The notes beneath the pieces were generated by a model, which was not told where the DNA came from, ran no database searches, and was given only the letters and a program-made list of their open reading frames with translations. Shown here piece after piece: positions 1-5,961 of a stretch of DNA of 6,907 bases (within the stretch, counting starts at the first letter, position 1; each line of letters starts with the position of its first letter). A program made the translations under genes and the position numbers. This stretch comes from Spirochaetota bacterium (lineage in GTDB: Bacteria; Spirochaetota; Spirochaetia; Treponematales; Treponemataceae): the NCBI GenBank assembly GCA_022704725.1, contig JAKJFV010000082.1, forward strand, positions 1 to 6,907, given 5' to 3'.

Positions 1-2
1 TA

Positions 3-95
3 AAACATTGGGGTTTAAGTGGTTATTCGAGCGTTCTGCCCCGCATCAAGTTCGGTGTAACTTGACAGGAAAGTCGCCCGTAATCCCCAACGTTT
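3..95. repeat. Nested inverted repeats at left edge
   Basis: An 11-base arm at 3-13 (AAACATTGGGG) is matched by its inverse at 85-95 with one mismatch. Inside it lies a perfect 7-bp hairpin, TCAAGTT at 46-52 and AACTTGA at 59-65, with loop CGGTGT. The segment is GC-rich like the adjacent gene fragment. It could be a structured recombination site, the end of a small repeat element, or chance pairing. The typical integron attC core pair was looked for and not found. The function is unknown. Confidence 0.35.
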
Positions 96-113
96 CATAC
101 ACGTAACCGTTAG

Positions 114-305
114 CGGAAATATCCCACACCGAATGATCCAACACCTACAACCTACGGTGTGACAGTAAGCCCCAGCGGAGCGGCCTCAGGCGAATCGGTG
201 AGTGCCGGCGTGAGTGAGGCTGAGGAAGGAGCTACAGTAACCCTGACAGCCTCCTTGAACAGCGACCGTCGAGTGTCCTTAAGCGCTTCCGGAATATGGA
301 TATAA
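114..305 (+). pseudogene. Remnant of secreted/surface protein with InlB-B-like repeat
   Basis: The open frame from just after the TAG at 111 reads KYPTPNDPTPTT, a Pro/Thr linker, and then YGVTVSPSGAASG and a segment ending TVTLTASLNSDRRVSLSASG before a stop at 303-305. This resembles the divergent InlB B-repeat/Flg_new type of beta-rich repeat (T-V-x-P-S-G-x-A-S-G followed by E-G-x-x-V-T-L-T) found in many bacterial, including Treponema, lipoproteins and BspA-like surface proteins. There is no start codon or signal peptide, and the repeat lacks the second half normally ending in a TVTATF-like strand. Related short pieces (VTVSG at 103-117; NVSYT at 89-103) sit in the two other forward frames, as if frameshifts had accumulated. 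I read it as a decayed 3' fragment truncated at about 292. The family assignment is by motif only. Confidence 0.55.
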
Positions 306-478
306 AAAATCGCTATAAGACTTTAGATGGTAAAACATGGGAAAATGTAAAAAATCTTTCTGATACAGAATTATTTATACATATTAATATTTCAGCAACA
401 ACCTGTATGAGTCGTATAGCGAATATCATGAATAAGCTTTCAATACCAAAGGATGTAGTTAGAATTAAATTAAAGTAG
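296..478 (+). CDS. Small hypothetical protein or gene remnant (60 aa)
   Basis: This A/T-rich frame of 60 residues begins MDIKNRYKTLDGKTWENVKN and ends in a basic tail (RIKLK). No domain, signal peptide or membrane segment is recognised; it looks like a small soluble helical protein. The start is weak: the ATG has no Shine-Dalgarno sequence, and the bases before it belong to the GC-rich surface-protein fragment. The frame also stays open upstream to 224. It may therefore be the 3' remnant of a gene whose beginning was lost at the junction near 292, not a free-standing gene. It lies 79 bases before ssb on the same strand. Confidence 0.35.
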   Translation: MDIKNRYKTLDGKTWENVKNLSDTELFIHINISATTCMSRIANIMNKLSIPKDVVRIKLK

Positions 479-528
479 GTTTAATCTTCCTCCTCTCCCG
501 TACCAACCCTCATTCCCGCCTATATATT

Positions 529-553
529 ATCTCCTATATTAACTATAGGAGGT
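529..553 (+). promoter_or_regulatory. Hairpin enclosing the ssb ribosome binding site
   Basis: CTCCTATA at 531-538 and TATAGGAG at 544-551 form a perfect 8-bp stem with a 5-base loop (TTAAC), extendable by a U-G and an A-U pair at 530/552 and 529/553. The strong Shine-Dalgarno AGGAGG (547-552) lies in the 3' arm, so the fold would hide it from the ribosome. Sequestration and possible feedback control are inferences; the pairing itself is seen directly. Confidence 0.5.
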
Positions 554-557
554 TTTT

Positions 558-977
558 ATGAACCATTTAAATTCCATCGTTCTAGAAGGAAATTTTGTAC
601 GGGATCCTGATTGTAAAGAAACTGCACATGGTAAAAAGGTCTCTACCTTCAGTATCGCAAATAACCGTTATTTTTCAAAAGGACAAGGTTCGTTTGAAAA
701 AAGTACATCATTTTTCGATTGCGAATGCTGGGGACTCGTAGCCGAAAAAGTTCTCCAGAAAGGCAAAAAAGGATGTAAGGTTCGCCTTATTGGAAGAATT
801 ATTCAAAATACTTGGGAAGATAATAAGAAAAATAAGCATTCTCAAGTAAAGGTAGTATGTGAACATGCTGAATTTTTTGATCGTGGAAACAGTACTGATG
901 AACAGAATGATAAGGATAACTCAGATAACGAAGCTTATGAAGAGGCTCAAAATAATGAGTTTTCGATATCATTTTAG
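558..977 (+). CDS. ssb: Single-stranded DNA-binding protein (SSB)
   Basis: This 139-residue protein coats single-stranded DNA during replication and recombination. Residues 4-107 form the SSB OB-fold: the opening strand NSIVLEGNFVRDP, a FSIANNRYF segment near 31-39, the family block SFFDCECWG at 51-59 (usually FFDVxxWG), and GRIIQNTWED in the second half. From about residue 110 the protein becomes an acidic, Asn/Asp/Glu-rich disordered tail ending NNEFSISF. The terminal Phe is kept, but the usual DDDIPF partner-binding tip is altered. The start is fixed by AGGAGG five bases upstream. It is the first clear gene of the array and sits beside a nuclease and a Sak4-like ATPase, as in phage recombination modules where the annealing ATPase works with a phage SSB. 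A second, element-encoded SSB is likely, but the chromosomal one is not visible here. Confidence 0.93.
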   Translation: MNHLNSIVLEGNFVRDPDCKETAHGKKVSTFSIANNRYFSKGQGSFEKSTSFFDCECWGLVAEKVLQKGKKGCKVRLIGRIIQNTWEDNKKNKHSQVKVVCEHAEFFDRGNSTDEQNDKDNSDNEAYEEAQNNEFSISF

Positions 978-1002
978 GGTTTTATTTTGTCATGCAAACA
1001 CT

Positions 1003-1030
1003 AAGCCGCTCTATAAAAGAGCGGCTTTTT
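1003..1030 (+). terminator. Rho-independent terminator after ssb
   Basis: A perfect 10-bp stem, AAGCCGCTCT at 1003-1012 and AGAGCGGCTT at 1018-1027, has a 5-base ATAAA loop and runs into TTTTT (1026-1030). It lies 25 bases after the ssb stop and only 22 bases before the next start codon. Confidence 0.85.
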
Positions 1031-1052
1031 CATTTTAAACCAAGGAGGAAAA

Positions 1053-1931
1053 ATGAAAATTACCAATGAGCAGAATCTCCCGTATGGATTGGTTAAGGCT
1101 GTTTCACCAGAACCGCACAATGCACAGGGCTGTATCTCTGCTACGACGCTTATTCAAGGAATCAAGCAAATACTCTTAACACAACGACACTGGGATGAAC
1201 TTGAAGATGATGTGTCCAATAGAATATGGGCAGTATTTGGAACAGCCGTTCACTCACTGCTTGAAAGCGAGGGTGAAAACGATTTTACCGAAATAGAGAT
1301 GAAAAAGAAGGTTGGAAGTATTTTTGTTACCGGAAAAATTGATAACTACAATATGGCAGAAGGTATTATCTGTGATTACAAAACAACTTCAGTCTATAAG
1401 GTAAAAGCAGAAGAGTTCAATGATTGGTTTCATCAGGGTATGATTTATGCATGGCTTCTCAAGAAAAACAATCTTCCCGTAGCTAAGTGCAGGTTTATTG
1501 CAATGCTCAAAGATTACAGTCTCTCAGAGGCTTCCCGTAACAGTGCCTATCCTCAAAAACCCGTATATGTCTATGAGTTCGATGTTACAGATGCTCGTCT
1601 TGCTAAGATCGAAGAATTTATTGCAACAAAGGTTTCTGAATACGAGAAGTTGATTAAAGTACCCGATGACGAAATACCTGCCTGTACAGAACAGGAACGA
1701 TGGGCAAAAAAATCTGTATTTGCAGTTATGAAAAAGGGAAGAAAGACGGCGGTAAAGCTTTTTAACCTAAAGGAAGACGCAGAGTCTTATATGACAGATC
1801 TAAGCAAAGATCATTTTCTTGAGTACAGACCGGGAGAATCAACACGGTGTAAATCGTACTGTTTGTGTGCAAAGTTTTGCAATTATTACAACACGGTAGA
1901 AAAAGCAGCTACATTGAATATGGTTGCGTAA
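1053..1931 (+). CDS. PD-(D/E)XK nuclease, RecB/Cas4-like, phage type
   Basis: This 292-residue protein is probably a metal-dependent DNA exonuclease. The RecB/Cas4-type catalytic order is visible: FGTAVHSLLE with His67, an acidic residue in VTGKID at Asp97, the core ICDYKTT with Asp108 and Lys110, and motif QGMIY (Gln128, Tyr132). Near the C-terminus is a cysteine cluster (Cys266, 270, 272, 276) after the phrase RPGESTR; such C-terminal cysteines in Cas4/AddB-like nucleases often bind an iron-sulfur cluster, which is inference here. The ATG follows AAGGAGG at 1042-1048. It lies between ssb and a Sak4-like ATPase, so a role in resecting DNA for annealing is likely. A Cas4 role is unlikely because no CRISPR or other cas gene is in view. 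Confidence 0.85.
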   Translation: MKITNEQNLPYGLVKAVSPEPHNAQGCISATTLIQGIKQILLTQRHWDELEDDVSNRIWAVFGTAVHSLLESEGENDFTEIEMKKKVGSIFVTGKIDNYNMAEGIICDYKTTSVYKVKAEEFNDWFHQGMIYAWLLKKNNLPVAKCRFIAMLKDYSLSEASRNSAYPQKPVYVYEFDVTDARLAKIEEFIATKVSEYEKLIKVPDDEIPACTEQERWAKKSVFAVMKKGRKTAVKLFNLKEDAESYMTDLSKDHFLEYRPGESTRCKSYCLCAKFCNYYNTVEKAATLNMVA

Positions 1932-1951
1932 GAACAAATAAGGAGGTTTCT

Positions 1952-2896
1952 ATGGCTTTTAATGAAGCGACACGAAACAATTTGTATTTGCGATGTGCGT
2001 TATTTGGTCCATCAGGATGTGGAAAAACAATGACAGCACTTCGTATTGCAAAAGGAATTGCAGAGAAGATGGGGTCTCGATTTGCTGTAATCGATACCGA
2101 AGCCCGAAGTGCATCAAAGTATGCGGATCGCATATCGTTTGATGTTGAGAACCTTACTGACAAATCTATAGATGCGTATCTTGCAGCTATGGATGAATGT
2201 ATTAAAGCCGGATACAAGGTTCTTGTGATTGATTCTCTTTCTCATGCGTGGAGAGAGCTGACAGAAGAAGTTGATCGTATATCACAACACTCTACCAACA
2301 AAAATACTTTTACTGCATGGGGTAAGGTAGCTCCTAAGCAGAAACAGCTTATTGATGCAATCCTTAATTTCCCCGGTCACCTTATTGCTACTATGCGGAG
2401 TAAAACAGAATGGGTTATTTCAGAAAACCGCAATGGTAAACTTGCACCTGAAAAGATGGGGTTAGCACCCGAGCAGGGTAAGGGGATTGAGTATGAGTTC
2501 GATCTTCTCATAGAAATGAATCAGCATCATCAGGCATCTGTAACAAAGGATAGAACGGGAAAGTTCCAAGACTCCGTAATTGATAAACCCGGAGAAGACT
2601 TTGGCTGTTCGCTTTATGACTGGCTTACAGGGAATGCCCGAGTGACTAATTCTTACAACAAGGTGCAAAACGAAGAAAGCTTGACAGATAAAGGCAATAA
2701 AATCGTTCAGAAAATTGGTGAAATAATTACGAGTGTAAACGGCTCTGTTAATTTATTCTCAGAAAAAGAAAAGAATGAATTACGTTCAATTATTAAATCA
2801 ACAAGAATGGACGGTGAAGGTATTGATGAGCTTGCATCCATTGTGAAGCTTCTTGAAGAACAGAAAAATGAAAGGCTAAAAAACAGCGCAGCATAA
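1952..2896 (+). CDS. Sak4/RecA-like P-loop ATPase (phage recombinase family)
   Basis: This 314-residue ATPase has the compact RecA-like core of phage AAA_24/Sak4 proteins. Walker A is GPSGCGKT at 19-26, an acidic DTEARS element follows at 48-53, and Walker B is KVLVIDSLSH at 89-98. The polar strand LIATMRSKTEW (144-154) matches the family's sensor-like region. Residues from about 230 form a Lys/Glu-rich helical C-terminal extension. The start at 1952 is chosen for AGGAGG at 1941-1946; a longer in-frame start at 1865 would run back through the nuclease gene and lacks a ribosome site. Known Sak4 proteins anneal single strands with help from an SSB, which fits ssb two genes upstream. An alternative is a more general phage DNA-repair ATPase, since the family is often annotated only as an ATP-binding protein. 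Confidence 0.85.
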   Translation: MAFNEATRNNLYLRCALFGPSGCGKTMTALRIAKGIAEKMGSRFAVIDTEARSASKYADRISFDVENLTDKSIDAYLAAMDECIKAGYKVLVIDSLSHAWRELTEEVDRISQHSTNKNTFTAWGKVAPKQKQLIDAILNFPGHLIATMRSKTEWVISENRNGKLAPEKMGLAPEQGKGIEYEFDLLIEMNQHHQASVTKDRTGKFQDSVIDKPGEDFGCSLYDWLTGNARVTNSYNKVQNEESLTDKGNKIVQKIGEIITSVNGSVNLFSEKEKNELRSIIKSTRMDGEGIDELASIVKLLEEQKNERLKNSAA

Positions 2897-2906
2897 GGAA
2901 ATGCAA

Positions 2907-2940
2907 AGGAGCAGGATTATTTCTGCTCCTCATTTATTTT
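2907..2940 (+). terminator. Terminator-like hairpin after the ATPase gene
   Basis: AGGAGCAG at 2907-2914 pairs perfectly with CTGCTCCT at 2923-2930 (8-base loop) and is followed by the T-rich CATTTATTTT. It is weaker than the other terminators because the T tract is interrupted. It ends about a dozen bases before the next start codon, so it may act as an attenuator. Confidence 0.5.
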
Positions 2941-2951
2941 GGAGGTACCAA

Positions 2952-3530
2952 ATGGAATTAAAAGAAAAAATAAAACTGAATGAAGTTATTGTATCAAAAG
3001 TGCACATACCTGAAGATTTCGAAAAAACATTGTTTGTAGTCAGGGCATTGGATAAATCAAATCCAACAAAGTTTACCAGTGTTCTGCATGCAGAGAACGC
3101 TAGATCAGGAAGCAGAATTATAGCAACTGATGGGAAGAGAATGCATGTAGCGGTAATAAAAATACGCATTCCTGCGGGTAATTATGTTCCTTCCGTACAG
3201 AGAAATTGTATAACCCTGCATCAGGTAGAAAGCATTCAAACCTTTCCGAATTGGAAATGCGTTATACCTGAAAAACTGAGATTTAAGGCGGAGCTTGATC
3301 TTACTCAAACCAGCAGACTGGAAAAAGAGAAAAACGGCGAAAAGATGTCGGTAGCGTATAACACCCTTATCAGTAAATCTGGCCGTCTCATTAATCTGCA
3401 TTTTCTTGAAGAACTGCCAAAACGAAAGTGGAAGTTATATTCAGAAAATGAGAAAAACAAGGTCTTGGTGTTAAGGGACAGTGAAGAAGAGGATTCATTG
3501 TATGCCGTAATAGCACCTCTTGCAGCTTAG
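2952..3530 (+). CDS. Short sliding-clamp (DnaN)-like protein
   Basis: This 192-residue protein carries scattered signatures of the DNA polymerase III beta clamp: IIATDGKRMHVA at 56-67 (DnaN has ATDGHRLA), FPNWKCVIP at 98-106 (compare YPDYxRVIP), and a C-terminal LYAVIAPLAA resembling the clamp's final YVVMPMRL strand. A beta clamp subunit is about 370 residues in three domains, so this is roughly half size and seems to hold equivalents of the last two domains. If the assignment holds, it would tether a polymerase or nuclease to DNA. The start is set by GGAGG at 2941-2945; a further in-frame ATG at 2901 falls before the hairpin and lacks a ribosome site. Its neighbours, an SSB, a nuclease and a recombinase-like ATPase, support a DNA-processing role. 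Homology is remote and judged by eye. Confidence 0.6.
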   Translation: MELKEKIKLNEVIVSKVHIPEDFEKTLFVVRALDKSNPTKFTSVLHAENARSGSRIIATDGKRMHVAVIKIRIPAGNYVPSVQRNCITLHQVESIQTFPNWKCVIPEKLRFKAELDLTQTSRLEKEKNGEKMSVAYNTLISKSGRLINLHFLEELPKRKWKLYSENEKNKVLVLRDSEEEDSLYAVIAPLAA

Positions 3531-3541
3531 GAGGTAATCAC

Positions 3542-4615
3542 ATGGATATAAAGATTGAAACAAGGTATGAAAGGGTAAAGCGGCTGCTCGATGAACTTGC
3601 ACAGCAGGTAATCAACGGAGGCGCAGTCTCATTCATTCGTTCTAAACTAGAGTTATTTACTGACGGCGAAGAAATACCCTGTCAAAACTGGTCTGAACTT
3701 AATAGGTTTCTAACCTATGTAGCGAACACCAATGATGCAAGAGGTATTCATCAATGGAAGGAGCAGGGGAGAACTGTTAAAAAGGGAAGCTCTGCATTTC
3801 ACATCTTTGTACCCTTATTCAAAACTGAAAAGGATGAAGTAACAAAGACTGATGAAAAAGTACTTTCCGGTTTCAGGTTGATTCCTGTTTTTCGAGTGGA
3901 AGATACTGAAGGCAGAGATCTATCGTATCAACAGAAAATGAAGAAGCTTGATGTATCAAAACTTCCGCTCATTGATGTTGCAGAAAAACTTGGTCTTAAA
4001 GTTGTGGCTGGAATTATGGATGGCGCAGCAGGATCATTCAGTCCGTCAGCAAAGAGAATAAGGCTTAATACTGCAAATCCGCAAATATTTCTGCATGAAC
4101 TATCTCATGCAGTCGATCATGCGCTGGGGAATTACAACAGTAAGGACTACGAGCTTGGCGAAGTTGTAGCAGAATTATCAGCTGCTTTTCTAGGTTCCTT
4201 ATACGGACTGGATGTTGATATGCAGACCACAACAGCCTATATACAAGATTGGTCTGGTAAAGGGCATGTGATGTTCAGTGTCATTTCTGCGCTTTCACGC
4301 GTAGAGCAAATATATCACTATATCGAGAACAGTCGTAGTTCTCGAAAGGAGGAGACTAAACCTATGAAAAAGAAGAAGCAAAGAACTGTGGAGCCGGTAT
4401 CAATCTCGGTCTTACCTTTTAAAACAAAAGAGTTAAAAGACAGAACTCAGATTTATAATGAAAAGACCGGTAAGTGGGTTAAGAGGGATACTGTTACAGG
4501 ATTGTTCACTGCCGTAAAGAAAGATGGCGAGCCGTGGAATCGTATACGAAAAGAAACGGTTCCGGTTTTAACAAACAATAAAAAAAGGGGAGGAGACTAT
4601 TATCCTGCCGCTTAA
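3542..4615 (+). CDS. ArdC-like antirestriction protein with C-terminal extension
   Basis: This 357-residue protein has the ArdC layout. Residues about 10-120 match the ssDNA-binding N-terminal domain, including the block GIHQWKEQGRTVKKGSSA at 68-85. A zincin-like metallopeptidase domain follows, with HELSH at 185-189 as the zinc motif, and VVAELSAAF (Glu211) as the likely third ligand. ArdC proteins of plasmids and phages shield incoming DNA from restriction. The ribosome site AGGAGGT overlaps the TAG stop of the previous gene, so the two are probably translationally coupled. From about residue 270 a lysine-rich linker leads to a tail with two related TG units (YNEKTGKWVK and RDTVTGLFTAVK) and KDGEPWNRIRKE, which resembles a family of small stand-alone proteins and is not part of typical ArdC. 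Direct evidence of antirestriction activity cannot be seen in sequence. Confidence 0.85.
   Translation: MDIKIETRYERVKRLLDELAQQVINGGAVSFIRSKLELFTDGEEIPCQNWSELNRFLTYVANTNDARGIHQWKEQGRTVKKGSSAFHIFVPLFKTEKDEVTKTDEKVLSGFRLIPVFRVEDTEGRDLSYQQKMKKLDVSKLPLIDVAEKLGLKVVAGIMDGAAGSFSPSAKRIRLNTANPQIFLHELSHAVDHALGNYNSKDYELGEVVAELSAAFLGSLYGLDVDMQTTTAYIQDWSGKGHVMFSVISALSRVEQIYHYIENSRSSRKEETKPMKKKKQRTVEPVSISVLPFKTKELKDRTQIYNEKTGKWVKRDTVTGLFTAVKKDGEPWNRIRKETVPVLTNNKKRGGDYYPAA
4364..4615 (+). CDS. Possible internally started 83-aa protein (TG..KRD..TG family)
   Basis: Inside the ArdC-like frame, AAAGGAGG at 4345-4352 is followed 11 bases later by an in-frame ATG at 4364, giving an 83-residue product MKKKKQRTVEPVSI... 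with the same stop. The product contains YNEKTGKWVKRDTVTG and a KKDGEPWNRIRKE ending, a pattern I associate with short independent proteins of mobile elements (two TG units, then KxDGxPxxxxRKE); no function is known to me. It may be a second protein made from the same gene, or simply the tail of a fusion. The ribosome site is strong in sequence, though its spacing is longer than ideal. Confidence 0.4.
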   Translation: MKKKKQRTVEPVSISVLPFKTKELKDRTQIYNEKTGKWVKRDTVTGLFTAVKKDGEPWNRIRKETVPVLTNNKKRGGDYYPAA

Positions 4616-4623
4616 TCAGCAAA

Positions 4624-4656
4624 AGCCGTTCCGCATGGAACGGCTATCTTATTTTT
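4624..4656 (+). terminator. Rho-independent terminator after ardC-like gene
   Basis: AGCCGTTCC at 4624-4632 pairs perfectly with GGAACGGCT at 4637-4645 around a GCAT loop, followed by ATCTTATTTTT. It begins 9 bases after the stop codon and ends 19 bases before the next start codon. Confidence 0.8.
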
Positions 4657-4675
4657 ACCAAGGTGGAATCATACC

Positions 4676-5563
4676 ATGTTTTTTCTACTACCATTAATAC
4701 CGGTAATTGGATCTGCAATTACAAGTGCAGAAATTATATCCGGAATAGTAACAGCAGTCGGAGTCGGGGCAACCATAAAAGGAGCTGTCGATTACCATGA
4801 TGCAAAGAAGAAGGAAACGGAGGCTCTGGAACATTATGAGTTAAAAAAAAGTAAGGTGAATAACGAAGTTAAGAGGGTTCAAACTTCCCTTGAAAAGTTC
4901 GGTTCACAAAAGCTAACTGCGTATAACGGAGTTCTAAGGCAATCTGTGAATATCCTCATAGAGTACAAGAATGTACATCTTTCTAAACTGAAAAATGGTA
5001 CAGCTGGAAAGGTACAATACCTTAATAAAGATATGCGGGATTTCTTCGATGTTTACAATAAAGATACAGATCGAATATCAATGCTGTCCAAAAAACTTAA
5101 TAGCGGTGTAAACAAGATTAATGCTTCACTAGATCTACAGCGTCTGGGTGCATTCGGTATGTCTGGTTCTATGCTGAATAATTCAATATCATTATTAACT
5201 CAGTCAATTTCTTTTGCTGTTGGCGGATCAAGAGCCAAAGATAAGGCTCAGAAAGTTGCCTCTGCGGTCAGAATTGAACGTGAGAGGATGGAAGAAACGA
5301 TTACTCTTTGCAGGAATCTTCGTAAACGCATAGCAGAGGGTTCTTCAGTCTTGAATAGACTTTCTAATGACATGACGCATGTTATGGAAGACCTGGTTCA
5401 AGATCAAGAATCATCGGCACAAGAAAGCAGTATCGAAAAACTACTTCTTTTGTCAAAGACAATGAAAAGAGTAATTGATATTGATATCTGCACAACAGAA
5501 GGTGTTCTGCTGGAAAAAGCAGGCCTGTTATACACAGAGGTAAATAAAGGAGATTCTGTATGA
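4676..5563 (+). CDS. Unrecognised hydrophobic N-terminus/coiled-coil protein
   Basis: I do not recognise this 295-residue protein. Residues 1-37 are hydrophobic and rich in Gly/Ala/Ile/Val (LLPLIPVIGSAI, then SGIVTAVGVGATIKGA), with small residues spaced as in glycine-zipper or membrane-inserting helices. Residues about 42-150 are a charged helical stretch that looks like a coiled coil. A second Gly/Ser/small-residue segment (GAFGMSGSMLNNSISLLTQSISFAVGG, positions 158-184) is followed by another charged helix to about 245. The layout is compatible with a membrane-associated or membrane-permeabilising helical protein, but that is inference. AAGGTGG at 4660-4666 supports the start. Its last bases overlap the next gene as ATGA, so the two products are probably made together. 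Confidence 0.75.
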   Translation: MFFLLPLIPVIGSAITSAEIISGIVTAVGVGATIKGAVDYHDAKKKETEALEHYELKKSKVNNEVKRVQTSLEKFGSQKLTAYNGVLRQSVNILIEYKNVHLSKLKNGTAGKVQYLNKDMRDFFDVYNKDTDRISMLSKKLNSGVNKINASLDLQRLGAFGMSGSMLNNSISLLTQSISFAVGGSRAKDKAQKVASAVRIERERMEETITLCRNLRKRIAEGSSVLNRLSNDMTHVMEDLVQDQESSAQESSIEKLLLLSKTMKRVIDIDICTTEGVLLEKAGLLYTEVNKGDSV

Positions 5564-5961
5564 TAAATGATGAAGTAAATTCCGGTATGGTTTTACCCCT
5601 TGATGAATCTATCGACCAAAATGTATTTTCTTTACTAAAGGAAGTATCTGCGTGTTATGAGTATTATCAAAAAGGGGAGAGTGAGCGCACTGCCTTAGCA
5701 TGCAGAACAGAGGCTGTTGTATCGCTGCTTCAAAACCGTAGAAAAATCCTTATCGACTTTATGAATAATAAATACGGGGAGCGAAAACAATTATATTCAG
5801 GATATTTTCAACTTCTCGAAAAAGCCCTAGAAACAGGAAACGATCAGGTTGTTGAGGTTGCCCTTGAAAGTATTTTCAGGCTGTATTCCGATTCTGCATT
5901 TGAAGGTATTGATATTGTCTGTGAGCAGTATGATAAAATTGACAAGGTCATAAAGATATGA
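5560..5961 (+). CDS. Unrecognised small helical protein (133 aa)
   Basis: This 133-residue acidic protein is predicted by eye to be almost entirely alpha-helical and soluble. The central block has a basic stretch, SLLQNRRKILIDFMNNKYGERK at about 55-76, followed by FQLLEKALETGNDQVVEVALESI at 83-105, a helix-hairpin of the sort that ends many coiled-coil proteins; I cannot name the family with certainty. Its start overlaps the preceding stop (ATGA at 5560-5563) and is served by AAAGGAG at 5546-5552. Its own stop overlaps the next start in the same way. Tight coupling to the hydrophobic/coiled-coil protein suggests a partner role. Confidence 0.75.
   Translation: MINDEVNSGMVLPLDESIDQNVFSLLKEVSACYEYYQKGESERTALACRTEAVVSLLQNRRKILIDFMNNKYGERKQLYSGYFQLLEKALETGNDQVVEVALESIFRLYSDSAFEGIDIVCEQYDKIDKVIKI

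Noticed and set aside
1..106. Genuine protein-coding frame open from the window edge (ends at TAA 104-106)
   Set aside because: Only 34 codons without start or recognisable domain; more likely part of the frameshifted surface-protein remnant.
85..120. Integron attC site (GTTAGCG at 109-115)
   Set aside because: It does not match GTTRRRY, because the third R position is C, and no paired RYYYAAC arm with the usual spacing is present. The word also falls inside a coding fragment.
1053..1931. Cas4 of a CRISPR system
   Set aside because: No repeats of CRISPR type and no other cas genes; the ssb/Sak4 neighbourhood explains it better.
1865..1951. Longer N-terminus for the Sak4-like ATPase starting inside the nuclease gene
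   Set aside because: No ribosome site at 1865, it would overlap the nuclease by 67 bases, and AGGAGG sits correctly before the ATG at 1952.
1909..2217. Minus-strand frames opposite the ATPase and clamp-like genes (also 2462-2668, 2930-3169, 3105-3401)
   Set aside because: They are antisense to well-supported genes, lack ribosome sites and show no recognisable protein motifs.
2901..2951. Longer start for the clamp-like protein
   Set aside because: The extra codons translate the terminator-like hairpin; GGAGG at 2941-2945 points to 2952.
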